This document shows, piece by piece, positions 1 to 9,577 of a DNA stretch of 42,737 bases; within the stretch, counting starts at the first letter, position 1; each line of letters starts with the position of its first letter. Where the stretch lies: NCBI GenBank assembly GCA_018336015.1, contig JAGXQZ010000032.1, positions 1 through 42,737 on the forward strand. Reading direction: 5' to 3'. The position numbers were made by a program, and so were the translations under genes. This DNA is from Algoriphagus sp. (GTDB lineage Bacteria; Bacteroidota; Bacteroidia; Cytophagales; Cyclobacteriaceae). The notes under the pieces were generated by a model. The model searched no databases, was not told the DNA's origin, and was given only the letters and a program-made list of their open reading frames with translations.

Positions 1-643
<643 letters not shown>

Positions 644-663
644 TCAGTTATTGATTAAACTAA

Positions 664-942
664 TTAAAGGATTGCGAAAATGTCGGATTCTCTCATGATG
701 AGGTAGTCGCTGCCATCTACGCTGAGCTCAGTGCCGGAATACTTTCCGTACAAAACAGTGTCTCCAACTTTTACAGTCAATGGCTCATCTTTTTTGCCGT
801 TACCCACTGCTACGACAGTTCCTCTTTGTGGCTTTTCTTTGGCTGTGTCCGGAATGTAAAGACCGGAAGCAGTTTTCTCTTCAGCTGCAGCTGGCTGTAC
901 CAACACTCGATCTGCGAGAGGTTTGATGTTCACGTTTGACAT
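664..942 (-). CDS. groES: 10 kDa co-chaperonin GroES
   Basis: The heptameric lid of the GroEL chamber, 92 residues, which is within the normal size range. It starts with the typical beta-barrel segment [12 protein letters not shown], carries the mobile loop region [18 protein letters not shown] that contacts GroEL, and has the conserved [15 protein letters not shown] and final RESDIFAIL. It lies directly upstream of groEL on the same strand. The ATG at 942 is the only sensible start. Regulation is probably heat-stress linked; see the repeats at 1020-1131. Confidence 0.98.
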   Translation of the reverse strand: MSNVNIKPLADRVLVQPAAAEEKTASGLYIPDTAKEKPQRGTVVAVGNGKKDEPLTVKVGDTVLYGKYSGTELSVDGSDYLIMRESDIFAIL

Positions 943-1019
943 AGATATGTATTGTTTAAGGTTAGATTAAAATGCTACAGCCCTTTGATCACTTCTTGTG
1001 CCAAGGACTTTAGAATTGA

Positions 1020-1131
1020 GAATTCTGACAATTCGGCCGTAAAAGTGTGATTTTTCATGGAAATGGCGGCCGGTCCATGGCATATTTTACTGTCAAAATT
1101 TCTCTTGTGTCAGCAAAAAATGTCAGAATTC
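1020..1131 (-). promoter_or_regulatory. Repeat-rich upstream region of groES (candidate heat-shock control)
   Basis: Seen directly: an 11-base inverted repeat, gaattctgaca at 1020-1030 and tgtcagaattc at 1121-1131. On the groES strand there are also three copies of TGACA, at 1125-1121, 1112-1108 and 1095-1091, the last within TTTTGACAG. The region lies between divergent groES and the gene at 1166. No classical CIRCE element was recognised. A role in stress control is inferred from position only. The repeats could bind a dimeric repressor or be alternative sigma-factor contacts. Confidence 0.4.
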
Positions 1132-1165
1132 AGTAATTTATGTGGAAGCAACTTAGAAGAAGCAG

Positions 1166-1876
1166 ATGAAGACATTACCAAAAAACTGGATAACTCAAGG
1201 TTGGATTGATTTTGAGTACAAAAAGTACCAATTGCTATCTTATCTCCAAGAAGCAGAAAAGGAGTTTAGATCTGTCAAAGTTTATCCCACGCTTGGCGAC
1301 CTTATAGATCATCATCGCATTTTGAAAGAACTTGACTCCGGAAAGACAGAATTGAAAAACTTGTTTCCTAAGGCGCTCAATGGAATTGATTTTAAAAATG
1401 CTCAACTTCAGTATTTACCCAAGATTCAAGAGGATCAGGTGATGGAAGAAATCACTCAAATAACGGCATTTGCGCTTCCCAAATTAAACAAGAGAATTGA
1501 GGAGGGTAGAAGTATTTTGGATTATGTGGAATCAAATGTCACTTTTGAACCTGTTGGTATTCAGCCTCTTTATACTAAGGAAGGATATTTAATGATCACA
1601 CAAGAAAGTGATGAAAACATTCATGCCTTTCGGTATAAAAGCAACTTGGTTCACTTGGCTGGAGAAAAATTCAAAAATATCTCAATCTGGATGATTGGTG
1701 TCTTTAGGAAATCCTTGACTTTGACCCTTGAAAAAATCAAACTGCAATTGATCAGGGATTTCAAAGATCTGCCTAATCCGGCTACCTGGCGGCTTCACAG
1801 TCGACAAAATTTCCCTATACAAGAGACCATATTGCCAATAGGGCAGCGACTGTTATTACCCCATGTACAAGTTTGA
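1166..1876 (+). CDS. Conserved hypothetical protein beside groES
   Basis: A 236-residue soluble protein without signal peptide or membrane segments. I do not recognise a named domain. The N-terminus (WITQGWIDFEYKKYQLLSYL) is the kind of segment I associate with a hypothetical family of Cytophagales often found next to groESL, but this is memory and was not checked. It is rich in charged helices (residues 15-35 and 85-115), and the C-terminal third contains alternating strands and a helix with several lysines. It is divergent from groES with 223 bases between, and no partner gene follows closely. The start is the ATG at 1166. The reading frame is open and codon use matches its neighbours, so it is a real gene. 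Confidence 0.75.
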   Translation: MKTLPKNWITQGWIDFEYKKYQLLSYLQEAEKEFRSVKVYPTLGDLIDHHRILKELDSGKTELKNLFPKALNGIDFKNAQLQYLPKIQEDQVMEEITQITAFALPKLNKRIEEGRSILDYVESNVTFEPVGIQPLYTKEGYLMITQESDENIHAFRYKSNLVHLAGEKFKNISIWMIGVFRKSLTLTLEKIKLQLIRDFKDLPNPATWRLHSRQNFPIQETILPIGQRLLLPHVQV

Positions 1877-2026
1877 GTTTATGGTCAGGAAAAAGATTTA
1901 TTTGTAAGCAAAACTTTAGGTGCTCACTTTATTTTTAATTTTTACTGTTGGTTTACTTATTTACTTGTTTTCGAGGAGTTTAATTATGATTTCCTATTTT
2001 CTTGTTTATCTTTTCCTCCGTAAAGT

Positions 2027-2461
2027 ATGTCAGAGCAAAAGTTTCAGATTAAAATTTTTCCCGAATTGGGGTTTATGACCGTAAAATTCTTTGGTCATGT
2101 GGGGTTGACGGATATGGTTCAGTTTACAAGGGCAATAACCCAAATGCCTGATTATTCTCCTTATTTCCCGTTAATCTGTGATTTTAGGGCAAGCAGAGCG
2201 GTAGCTTATCGGATAGACATCCATGAGTTTTTGAAAAAATTCACTTCTATCGTATCAATTCCACACAAAAAGAAATATGGATTGATTTATTCTACCCTCA
2301 ATCAAAAGTTTTTGTTGTCCATTTTCAAGCTCTCAGGGCCTTTGTTGAATCTTGAAATTGAGCTGTTCAGTAATCTAGATGATTGTATCACCTGGATGAC
2401 CTCCGAAGAAGGAGTAAAAAAAGAACTTACAGAGCACCTTTCTAATCATAGTAATGTCTAG
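2027..2461 (+). CDS. Hypothetical protein with possible SpoIIAA/STAS-like fold
   Basis: A 144-residue soluble protein. The pattern of an N-terminal two-strand segment (FQIKIFPELGFMTVKFFG), a helix, a central strand ending in DFRAS and a C-terminal FSNLDDCITWM helix resembles the SpoIIAA-like/STAS fold. In that family a similar FxxxxxAxxWL end is common. This assignment is an inference from pattern only. No catalytic motif is visible. It stands alone between the 1166 gene and the bidirectional terminator at 2492-2524, with secG convergent. The ATG at 2027 follows 150 bases of AT-rich intergenic DNA likely to hold its promoter. Confidence 0.65.
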   Translation: MSEQKFQIKIFPELGFMTVKFFGHVGLTDMVQFTRAITQMPDYSPYFPLICDFRASRAVAYRIDIHEFLKKFTSIVSIPHKKKYGLIYSTLNQKFLLSIFKLSGPLLNLEIELFSNLDDCITWMTSEEGVKKELTEHLSNHSNV

Positions 2462-2491
2462 TGAAAATCACTAGGAATTACCTGAAAAATC

Positions 2492-2524
2492 AAAAGGCCT
2501 GCTTGAATTCCAAGCAGGCCTTTT
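2492..2524. terminator. Bidirectional intrinsic terminator
   Basis: A perfect 14-base stem (aaaaggcctgcttg at 2492-2505 and its complement at 2511-2524) with a 5-base loop lies between the convergent stops of the 2027 gene (2461) and secG (2545). The A-tract on one side and T-tract on the other let it act on both strands. Confidence 0.85.
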
Positions 2525-2544
2525 AAGTAATATTAAGAGGGAGA

Positions 2545-2898
2545 TTAGTTTGCTGCTGAATCAGTTGTGGCTGGCTGGGCAGGAATCGCAGTGCTCGTAG
2601 AATCACCAAAAGCTGGCGTCACTACCTGCTGCTTTGCAGTTTCAATATTTGGTGATGAAAATTGATTTGGCTGGCTAGAGGTGTAAAACGCTGAGGATGC
2701 CAAGGCAAGGACCATGATTGAAACAGCAAGGATCCAAGTTGCTTTTTCCAAAACATTACCGGTACGTGTCACTCCCATGATTTGGGAAGCACTACCTCCG
2801 AAAGCCGCTCCGGCTCCACCTTTTGAGTTTTGACCTAGGATAACTAGGATAAGCAAAACGGCCAAAATCAAAATTACGGTGATTAATACAGTAAACAT
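2545..2898 (-). CDS. secG: Preprotein translocase subunit SecG
   Basis: A small inner-membrane subunit of the SecYEG channel that assists insertion of exported proteins. The 117 residues show an N-terminal transmembrane helix (residues 2-22), the conserved cytoplasmic loop with QNSKGGAGAAFGG and QIMGVTRTGNVLEKATW, a second helix (about 55-72) and a low-complexity Ser/Thr/Ala/Gln tail, typical of Bacteroidota SecG. It is the last gene of the minus-strand run that starts with miaB, 10 bases after the gene at 2909, and is followed by a strong terminator. It is probably co-transcribed with lptE and the hypothetical gene, giving an envelope-biogenesis grouping. Confidence 0.95.
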   Translation of the reverse strand: MFTVLITVILILAVLLILVILGQNSKGGAGAAFGGSASQIMGVTRTGNVLEKATWILAVSIMVLALASSAFYTSSQPNQFSSPNIETAKQQVVTPAFGDSTSTAIPAQPATTDSAAN

Positions 2899-2908
2899 AT
2901 GGTAAGGA

Positions 2909-3646
2909 TTATTCTTTCAGTTTTTCAATTAAGTTCGCAAAGTAAGTCCTTTTATCGGGAAACTTCAAAGCGAGCTTCTCATAAATTTCCTTCGCCATTT
3001 CTTTTTTGCCCTGTTTGATCAAAATTTTGGCAAAAGTCTCAGAAACTAGATTGTCATTGAGTTTGGTGCTTGAGTCAGCCAGATTTTCTGTATTCTGATT
3101 GGCTTCAATTTCTTTGATAGTTGCCAGTTTGATGTCTTTTTTGCTAAAAGCTTTGATCAAATCGATCTGCTCTCGCTTTTTCGAATCAACAATTTCTCTT
3201 TTTTCCTTCCGCTTGATGGTTTCAATTAGATCATCTTGTGGTGGCTTTCTCTTTTTTGGTTTGGGTTTGGAAGGGTCTTCTTCGTTGGGGGTGATGCCTT
3301 TCAGTTGTTCCCCAAGCTTTTTCAAAGAGGCTGTTCTTTTTTGCGGATCCTGCTCCTGGAAATCATCCTCAGGCATGAGGTCCACTTTTTCTGTATGGGA
3401 AAGTGTCTCCTCTGTAGACTGCTCCATCCATTTCCTTAACCAAATCCTATCTGGACTGGTCAAAGCTGCCATGGCAAGGGATTGACCGGGTTTTCCGTCA
3501 TTTTTGGTGAACTCATATTTTGCGGCCAATCCATGGGCCAAATGAAAATAGGGGAAGTTTTCCTGAATTTTTTTCAGATGGATGTAATCTGCTTTTTCAA
3601 GCGGATCAGTTCTTTTGATGAGTTCCAAAAATTGATTTGAGTTCAC
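2909..3646 (-). CDS. Hypothetical protein with TPR-like C-terminus
   Basis: About 245 residues. The N-terminal part (FLELIKRTDPLEKADYIHLK, then ENFPYFHLAHGLAAKYE) is helical. The middle is a highly charged Lys/Glu/Pro-rich linker. The C-terminus (TFAKILIKQGKKEMAKEIYE followed by KLALKFPDKRTYFA) reads like one tetratricopeptide hairpin. Such proteins commonly sit between lptE and secG in Cytophagales and probably act as adaptors; no enzymatic function is apparent. There is no ATG near the 5' end. A GTG at 3646 is preferred, with a TTG at 3667 as the alternative. It starts 31 bases after the lptE stop and ends 10 bases before secG, so an operon is likely. Confidence 0.8.
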   Translation of the reverse strand: MNSNQFLELIKRTDPLEKADYIHLKKIQENFPYFHLAHGLAAKYEFTKNDGKPGQSLAMAALTSPDRIWLRKWMEQSTEETLSHTEKVDLMPEDDFQEQDPQKRTASLKKLGEQLKGITPNEEDPSKPKPKKRKPPQDDLIETIKRKEKREIVDSKKREQIDLIKAFSKKDIKLATIKEIEANQNTENLADSSTKLNDNLVSETFAKILIKQGKKEMAKEIYEKLALKFPDKRTYFANLIEKLKE

Positions 3647-3677
3647 AAGCAGGGATTTTGATATCAATATAAGGAAT

Positions 3678-4214
3678 TTACCAGTTGGCTACAGTGGCAG
3701 TAAAGATATCCTGAATGATCGTTTCAAATATGTCCTCAACCAATTCACTTTCTACGTCCAAGAGGGTTACCGTGCGTGGATCATAATCCTTGAAGAAAGC
3801 AAAAGTCTGTTTTTTGTTTTCTTCCTCATTGGTCATATTGATGTATTCTACAGACACGGTGATTGTCAGACGCATCTGTCCTGCTCGATCAGGCAGATTT
3901 GGGTCTCCACTGGATACTACTGCCTGAGGTGTGAGGGTATAGCTCACAATCGAACCGGAAAATTGAAGGTCACCATTGCTCCGGACTAGCTCAAGTTGTG
4001 TATTTCGCTGATAATATTCTTTCAAGGCTTCCGTAAATCGCTGTTCCATGTTGGCGGGGCCACCTCCGGAGTCATTGAAGAAGTTTTCTACCGAAAATGT
4101 CTTGACGAGCTCGTAGTTGATATTGGTTCCGGTGAAACTATACTTAACCGCACAGCCTTGAAGTCCCAAAATAGTGACCCAAACCAAAAGGAATTTTATC
4201 CTATTCAATTTCAT
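3678..4214 (-). CDS. lptE: LptE-like LPS assembly lipoprotein
   Basis: A 178-residue outer-membrane lipoprotein expected to plug the LptD barrel and assist lipopolysaccharide delivery to the cell surface. A signal peptide is followed by a lipobox (LGLQGC), and the start of the mature protein, CAVKYSFTGTNINYE, is characteristic of the Bacteroidota LptE family. The chosen ATG at 4214 gives an ideal lipoprotein signal; a longer frame from 4271 would add 19 residues that spoil it. The start overlaps the 3' end of the upstream sigma-54 activator gene by 14 bases, which suggests translational coupling. The downstream neighbours are a TPR-like gene and secG. Confidence 0.88.
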   Translation of the reverse strand: MKLNRIKFLLVWVTILGLQGCAVKYSFTGTNINYELVKTFSVENFFNDSGGGPANMEQRFTEALKEYYQRNTQLELVRSNGDLQFSGSIVSYTLTPQAVVSSGDPNLPDRAGQMRLTITVSVEYINMTNEEENKKQTFAFFKDYDPRTVTLLDVESELVEDIFETIIQDIFTATVANW

Positions 4215-5484
4215 ACTGCTTGATTTTTCGGTAAAGCGTACGTTCTGAAATCCCCAAATCGCTTGCCGCATACTTGCGTTTATTATTGTGCTTACGGAGT
4301 GCTTTGAGGATCATTTCTTTTTCCTTCCTTTCCAAAGAAAGCGAACTGTCATCTTCTTCGTGAACAATGTCTTCGATTACATCATCTTCGTATTCCTCTT
4401 CGAGAGAGGATGTTGGTTTTTTGGAATCAATGACAAAAGGCATGGGCAAAGAGCTTGATTTTTCACCATTATCCTGTGATATAAGTTCAGAATCAATCCC
4501 CTCAAAAAGCCCATGATGCTTTTGCATGAGCGAAGGGTTGAGGCCACCATTTTGGAAGGATTCCAATACCAATTTTTTGAGATCATTCATGTCCTTTTTC
4601 ATGTCAAAAAGGACTTTGTAGAGAATGTCTCTTTCGGAAAAATCCGAGTTTTCAGAGGAAGATAGACCTACCGCCATCGGGAGTTTGGTGTTTTCCTGAG
4701 GTAGGTATCTCGCAAGCGTCTGAGCACTGACTTCACGCGTCTCTTCCAGAAGGGAAATCTGTTCGGCTATATTTTTGAGCTGTCGGATGTTTCCAGGGAA
4801 TGCATACCGCATCAATAGCTGTTGGGCATCGGGATCTAGACTGATCGGACGGACGTGGTATTTTTCTGAAAAATCTCCTGTAAATTTTCTGAAAAGTAAG
4901 ACCATATCTTCTCCTCGCTCCCGGAGTGGTGGCACAAAGATCGGTACGGTATTCAGTCGGTAGTAAAGGTCTTCTCTGAATTTGCCTTTCTCCACGGCTT
5001 TGATCAGGTTCACATTGGTAGCTGTGATGACTCGCACATTGGTCTTTTGGACCTTGGACGAACCTACTTTGATGAACTCTCCATTTTCCAATACCCTCAG
5101 CAGTCTGGCCTGGGTTCCGAGCGGCATTTCGCCGATTTCATCAAGGAAAATTGAACCCCCATCAGTGACCTCAAAGTATCCTTTTCGCGCTTCATGTGCA
5201 CCTGTAAACGAGCCTTTTTCATGCCCAAAAAGCTCAGAATCGATCGTCCCTTCGGGAATAGCTCCGCAGTTGATGGCTATGAATTTGCCATGCTTTCGTA
5301 GCGAAAGGGAATGAATGATTTTGGAAAAGCTTTCTTTACCACTGCCGCTTTCTCCCGTGATGAGCACGGTCATATCGGTAGGAGAGGCCTGCATGGCTAC
5401 CTGAATGGCATGGTTAAGCAATGGACTGTTTCCAATGATCCCAAATCGCTGCTTGACACTTTGGATTTCCTGCGCTGTGATCAT
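4201..5484 (-). CDS. Sigma-54-dependent transcriptional activator (AAA+ and Fis-type HTH)
   Basis: A 427-residue activator of RpoN-RNA polymerase. The AAA+ domain has Walker A GESGSGKE (44-51), the sigma-54 contact loop GSFTGA (91-96), which is a GAFTGA variant with Ser, and Walker B LDE (114-116). Arg-finger-type RLNTVPIFVPPLRER follows. An acidic, Ser-rich linker (about 300-380) leads to a C-terminal Fis-type helix-turn-helix (KRKYAASDLGISERTLYRKI). There is no N-terminal receiver or sensor domain, so activity must be controlled by level, partner or linker. It lies 82 bases downstream of miaB and overlaps lptE. This synteny is common in Bacteroidota; the regulon is unknown. Confidence 0.93.
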   Translation of the reverse strand: MITAQEIQSVKQRFGIIGNSPLLNHAIQVAMQASPTDMTVLITGESGSGKESFSKIIHSLSLRKHGKFIAINCGAIPEGTIDSELFGHEKGSFTGAHEARKGYFEVTDGGSIFLDEIGEMPLGTQARLLRVLENGEFIKVGSSKVQKTNVRVITATNVNLIKAVEKGKFREDLYYRLNTVPIFVPPLRERGEDMVLLFRKFTGDFSEKYHVRPISLDPDAQQLLMRYAFPGNIRQLKNIAEQISLLEETREVSAQTLARYLPQENTKLPMAVGLSSSENSDFSERDILYKVLFDMKKDMNDLKKLVLESFQNGGLNPSLMQKHHGLFEGIDSELISQDNGEKSSSLPMPFVIDSKKPTSSLEEEYEDDVIEDIVHEEDDSSLSLERKEKEMILKALRKHNNKRKYAASDLGISERTLYRKIKQYEIE

Positions 5485-5566
5485 TTTATTGAGTTTTTCG
5501 CTAATGAAAATGCGACTTTAAACTTGTCTAAGTGACTTTTCATCTCCTGATAAAGCAAGCCTTTTC

Positions 5567-7042
5567 TCATGTCAAAGCCGGATTGATTTCCAAGATTTCT
5601 CCAAACAGCGTTGCGGGAGAGCATTCGGTGATTTTTACTTTTACATAATCTCCCTTTTTTGCCTCACCAGCCGGGATAATTACCACCTTGTTGGCAGAGT
5701 TTCTACCTTTTAGCTGTTGGTCTGATTTTTTTGCTGTGCCCTCGATCAAAATCAACTGTTCTTTTCCCAAATCCAGTTTGTTTCTCTCGTGGGAAAGTTG
5801 ACTTTGTTTTTCGATGATTTCTGCCAATCTTCTTTTCTTGACTTCTAATGGAATGTCATCTTCAAACTTCTTTGCTGCCAGCGTACCGGGTCTTTCTGAA
5901 TAATAAAACATGTACGAGAAGTCGTATTGCACAATATCCATTAATGATAACGTGTCCTGATGCTCTTCTTCGGTTTCGGTACAGAAGCCTGCAATCATGT
6001 CGGAAGATATTCCGCATTCATCTCCAAGAATTGTCCGGATAGCCTGAACTCGGTTGAGGTACCATTCACGGTCGTAGGTTCTGTTCATCATCTCAAGTAC
6101 TCGACTATTTCCGGACTGGACAGGCAAGTGAATGTATTTGCAGATGTTGTCGTACTTCTTCATGGTATGAAGTACTTCATCGGTAATGTCTTTGGGATGG
6201 GATGTGGAGAATCTGATTCGCAAAAGCGGGCTAACTTGTGCCACGAGTTCCAATAGGTTGGCAAAGTTGACCACTTGACTCACTTCTTCCTCCTTTTTAT
6301 TGAGTCGGGCCTTATTGTTTTCTTCCGGTGACCATTTGTAGCTATCTACGTTTTGGCCCAAAAGAGTCACTTCGCGGTAGCCTTTCTCAAAAAGATCTTT
6401 GGCTTCTGATACGATAGAATGTGGATCTCTGCTTCTTTCTCTACCTCTGGTAAACGGTACCACGCAAAACGAGCACATGTTATCACATCCTCTCATGATC
6501 GAGATAAAAGCTGTGACTCCATTGGAGTTAAGTCTCACAGGAGCGATATCTGCGTAGGTCTCTTCCCTGGACAAGAACGTGTTGACCGCTTTTTGACCTT
6601 CCTCCGCTACTGCTACCAGATTTGGAAGATCTCTGTATGCATCCGGACCTACGACCACGTCTACGATTTTTTCTTCGGAAAGAAGATTTTCTTTGAGACG
6701 CTCAGCCATGCAGCCCAACACTCCGATGGTGAGGTTTGGATTTTCTTTTTTGATCTGATTAAACTGGCTGAGACGCTTGCGAACGGTTTGTTCGGCTTTT
6801 TCACGAATCGAGCAAGTGTTCAAAAAGATCACGTCGGCCTTTTCAAAGTCTGAGGTGGTGTCAAATCCATTTTCTTTCATGATGGATGCGACAATCTCAG
6901 AGTCTGAGAAATTCATCTGACATCCATAACTCTCGATATACAGCTTTTTGGTTTTGCCCGTATTTTCATCGGGAGTGGTTTTGTAGTCACAAGCCTGCGC
7001 TTCTTCTGCGGAAATGATATCTATGTCTTTGATCAGATTCAT
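5567..7042 (-). CDS. miaB: tRNA-2-methylthio-N6-dimethylallyladenosine synthase MiaB
   Basis: A radical-SAM methylthiotransferase that adds the 2-methylthio group at A37 of tRNAs reading UNN codons. All six cluster cysteines are visible: C41 ([11 protein letters not shown]), C77 and C111 for the auxiliary cluster, and C186, C190 and C193 in [10 protein letters not shown] for the radical-SAM cluster. The C-terminal TRAM domain (GRNSANKVV... [18 protein letters not shown]) binds tRNA. At 491 residues it is slightly longer than E. coli MiaB because of an N-terminal extension and an inserted charged segment near residue 255. The start is the ATG at 7042. It is the first gene of the group leading to the sigma-54 activator. 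Confidence 0.97.
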   Translation of the reverse strand: MNLIKDIDIISAEEAQACDYKTTPDENTGKTKKLYIESYGCQMNFSDSEIVASIMKENGFDTTSDFEKADVIFLNTCSIREKAEQTVRKRLSQFNQIKKENPNLTIGVLGCMAERLKENLLSEEKIVDVVVGPDAYRDLPNLVAVAEEGQKAVNTFLSREETYADIAPVRLNSNGVTAFISIMRGCDNMCSFCVVPFTRGRERSRDPHSIVSEAKDLFEKGYREVTLLGQNVDSYKWSPEENNKARLNKKEEEVSQVVNFANLLELVAQVSPLLRIRFSTSHPKDITDEVLHTMKKYDNICKYIHLPVQSGNSRVLEMMNRTYDREWYLNRVQAIRTILGDECGISSDMIAGFCTETEEEHQDTLSLMDIVQYDFSYMFYYSERPGTLAAKKFEDDIPLEVKKRRLAEIIEKQSQLSHERNKLDLGKEQLILIEGTAKKSDQQLKGRNSANKVVIIPAGEAKKGDYVKVKITECSPATLFGEILEINPALT

Positions 7043-7157
7043 GGTAGAATAGAACTTCTAAATCTTGGTTTTGGTAAAAAGTCAATAGGACTTAAAACCC
7101 TGTTTTGTACGAACGAGTTGCGAAATTACTAAAATGCGGACAAAATGGCAGAAGTCC

Positions 7158-8252
7158 CTAGCTTTTATTCTGTTCGTTTTCTTCCCGGAGAAAAGGGATT
7201 TTCAATTGAGTATCCAAAAATTCCTGCTCTTCCACCACATTTAAATTTGATAAACCTAAGCCAAATAGTCTTACGGGTTTTGGTAAGCCCTCCTGTCTGA
7301 GGAGTTCAAGTCCAATGTCCCAAATGGTTTCATTTTCAGGGTATTGATCAAGTGTTTTGCTGCGAGTTTGTAGGGTAAAGTCAGCATACTTGATCTTAAG
7401 CGTGATGGTTCGACCTTTGATTCCTGACCTTTTTATTCTTCCCATAAGCTCCTCATAAATTGGATAGAGATTTTCTTCAAATTCAGCGGATGTGATCAGG
7501 TCTTTTTCAAACGTGTTTTCAGCACTGAGCGATTTTCTGACGCGATGTGGTTGAACTTCAGATAGGTGGATTCCTCTGACGATATTGAAATAATGAAGAC
7601 CTGATTTTCCGAATTTTTTGATGAGAAACTGGAGGGAAAATTCCTTGAGCTCCTTTCCGGAATGGATGCCTAATTGTTGCATTTTTTCAGCGGTCACTTT
7701 GCCGATACCGAAAAACTTGTGGATGGGAAGTTTTTCCAAAAAATCTGCCGCATCCTCAGGCAGGATGTGTGCTTGGCCGTTTGGCTTATTGAGGTCGGAT
7801 GCTGTTTTGGCCAAGAATTTATTGTAGGAAATACCTGCGGATGCTGTAAGTCCTGTTTGGTCTTTGATTTTTTGGCGAATTTGCTTTGCTATGAGAATGG
7901 CGGATTTGATTCCCAGTTTATTTTCTGTCACGTCCAAAAAAGCCTCATCAAATGCCAATGGCTCCACCAAATCAGTGTATTCATAAAAAATCTCCCGGAT
8001 TTGAAGAGAGATTTCTTTGTATCGTTCAAATCTGGGTTTGGCAAAAATGAGGTTTGGACATTTTTTGGCGGCAAGCGCCGAGGCCATAGCCGAGTGTATT
8101 CCATATTTCCTGGCTTCGTAACTGGCTGCTGCGACCACTCCTCTGGCTTCATTTCCACCTACCACCAAAGGCTTACCTCTCCACTCCGGATGATCGAGCT
8201 GTTCGACTGAGGCGTAAAAGGCATCCATATCCACATGGATAATTTTTCGCAT
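7158..8252 (-). CDS. dinB: DNA polymerase IV (Y-family, translesion synthesis)
   Basis: An error-prone polymerase that bypasses DNA lesions. The chosen ATG at 8252 gives 364 residues starting MRKIIHVDMDAFYASVEQ, with metal-binding D8 (and D10) and the second catalytic pair D102-E103 in AFDEAFLDVT. A helix-hairpin-helix (ILPEDAADFLEKLP... FFGIGKVTAEKMQQLG) and the little-finger domain follow. A TTG at 8294 would add 14 residues and overlap pabB; the ATG leaves a 19-base gap and matches the usual N-terminus. The C-terminus lacks an obvious QLxLF clamp-binding peptide, although the PFLREENEQ region could be degenerate. It is transcribed with pabB upstream. Confidence 0.95.
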   Translation of the reverse strand: MRKIIHVDMDAFYASVEQLDHPEWRGKPLVVGGNEARGVVAAASYEARKYGIHSAMASALAAKKCPNLIFAKPRFERYKEISLQIREIFYEYTDLVEPLAFDEAFLDVTENKLGIKSAILIAKQIRQKIKDQTGLTASAGISYNKFLAKTASDLNKPNGQAHILPEDAADFLEKLPIHKFFGIGKVTAEKMQQLGIHSGKELKEFSLQFLIKKFGKSGLHYFNIVRGIHLSEVQPHRVRKSLSAENTFEKDLITSAEFEENLYPIYEELMGRIKRSGIKGRTITLKIKYADFTLQTRSKTLDQYPENETIWDIGLELLRQEGLPKPVRLFGLGLSNLNVVEEQEFLDTQLKIPFLREENEQNKS

Positions 8253-8271
8253 CGGGTGGGTTTGTTCCTGT

Positions 8272-9516
8272 TTAGTTTCCACGGAGGAGCTCAAAGATGG
8301 CTTGGGCCTTTAGGGCGCATTCTTCGTGTTCATGACTTGCCGAAGCATCGATGGTGATGGCACTGCCCACTCCAAAATACAGTTTTTTTTCTTCAAGGTC
8401 CGCGATAATGGAGCGTATCACTACGGAAAAGTCAAAATCACCCTGATCATCGATCCAACCAAAGGCTCCGGAAAACCACCCTCGCTTAAAGCTTTCAAGT
8501 TGGTCTAAAATCTCCATGGTACTGATTTTGGGAGCGCCGGTCATACTGCCCATCGGAAAAGTGGCTTCAATAATTTCTTTGAAATTAACCCCGGGAATGA
8601 GTTCTGATCTAACGGTAGAAATCATTTGAAATACTCTTGGAAGTGCATAAATGCCAAACAATTCCTCCACTTCCACGCTGCCCGGTTGGGAAATTTTTGA
8701 AAGATCATTTCGCATCAGGTCGGTAATCATCAGATTTTCGGCTCGTTCTTTTTCACTTGAGAGGAGGCGATTTTTGTTCTTTTGATCTTCCGTTGGATCT
8801 GTATGTCTGGTGATGGTTCCTTTGATCGGTTGTGCAATCAGTTGATTGCCGGATTTTTTCAGAAATCTTTCAGGTGAAGCTGATACCAACCAAGTTGTTT
8901 TTGCTTTGAAAAGGGCGGCAAAGGGCATTTTTGACAGTTGGTTGAGCCTTAAAAATGCACTTATTGGATCCCAAGATTCAAATTCACCTGAATAGGCTTG
9001 GCAGAAATTGGCTTCATAGGTATTTCCTTCGAGGATTTGCTGTTGAATGGCGGCGACTTTTTCCAGGTATTCTTCTTCGGAGAGTTGGGGAAGGATCTGG
9101 CAGGTATTTTTTTTTTCAACAGGAATTTCTTGCCGGTCAATAGCTGCAATCCAACTTTCAGGGATTGGATTTTGTGAACCGATGCCTTCGGGATAGATGG
9201 TAAAGATCCAGTTGGGTGAGAAAAAGCAAAAATCAGGCAATGGGAAGAAAGCAGGATTTTGGCTCGTTAAATTTTCAAATCTGTTTTTGAGGTCATACCC
9301 CAAAATTCCGACTTTCCAAGAAACCTGATTCCAAAGCTCATCCTCATTGAGTTTTTCTTTCCCTAGGAAAAGAAAATCACCAAATGTTCCATGCCTGTAG
9401 CTGTGAGCATTGCCTGTGGTCCAAGCTAAAAATGGGAAATTCTTATCTGCCCAATAGAGGAGTTTTTCCTTCCAATCAGAGGAATTGAAGGAGTAAAAAT
9501 TTGAGTTGTAATCCAT
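8272..9516 (-). CDS. pabB: Aminodeoxychorismate synthase component I (PabB type)
   Basis: A 414-residue chorismate-binding enzyme of the anthranilate synthase I family. It aminates chorismate to 4-amino-4-deoxychorismate, the precursor of p-aminobenzoate and folate. The PIKGT motif with Lys, within QLIAQPIKGTITRHTD, separates PabB from TrpE, which has PIAGT. Other hallmarks are LVSASPERFL, LMITDLMRNDLSKI, FPMGSMTGAPKI and FGVGSAI. The glutamine amidotransferase partner (PabA) is not adjacent. The start is the ATG at 9516, only 15 bases from the U-tract of the yceI terminator, so the promoter must lie very close or within the terminator region. It ends 19 bases before dinB. Confidence 0.92.
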   Translation of the reverse strand: MDYNSNFYSFNSSDWKEKLLYWADKNFPFLAWTTGNAHSYRHGTFGDFLFLGKEKLNEDELWNQVSWKVGILGYDLKNRFENLTSQNPAFFPLPDFCFFSPNWIFTIYPEGIGSQNPIPESWIAAIDRQEIPVEKKNTCQILPQLSEEEYLEKVAAIQQQILEGNTYEANFCQAYSGEFESWDPISAFLRLNQLSKMPFAALFKAKTTWLVSASPERFLKKSGNQLIAQPIKGTITRHTDPTEDQKNKNRLLSSEKERAENLMITDLMRNDLSKISQPGSVEVEELFGIYALPRVFQMISTVRSELIPGVNFKEIIEATFPMGSMTGAPKISTMEILDQLESFKRGWFSGAFGWIDDQGDFDFSVVIRSIIADLEEKKLYFGVGSAITIDASASHEHEECALKAQAIFELLRGN

Positions 9517-9524
9517 CTTGACAC

Positions 9525-9554
9525 AAAAAAAGGGGGAATTTTTGAATTCCCCCT
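9525..9554 (-). terminator. Intrinsic terminator after the yceI-like gene
   Basis: A perfect 10-base stem (agggggaatt at 9531-9540 pairing with 9545-9554) with a 4-base loop is followed, on the minus strand, by seven T. It lies 24 bases after the stop of the YceI-family gene and immediately before pabB, separating the two units. Confidence 0.8.
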
Positions 9555-9577
9555 CAGTCCTTGTGGTAGTTGGTTAA

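Noticed and set aside
7674..8210. A 178-codon open frame on the plus strand
   Set aside because: It lies antisense to dinB, has no recognisable motif and a Cys/Phe-rich shadow composition; dinB is certain.
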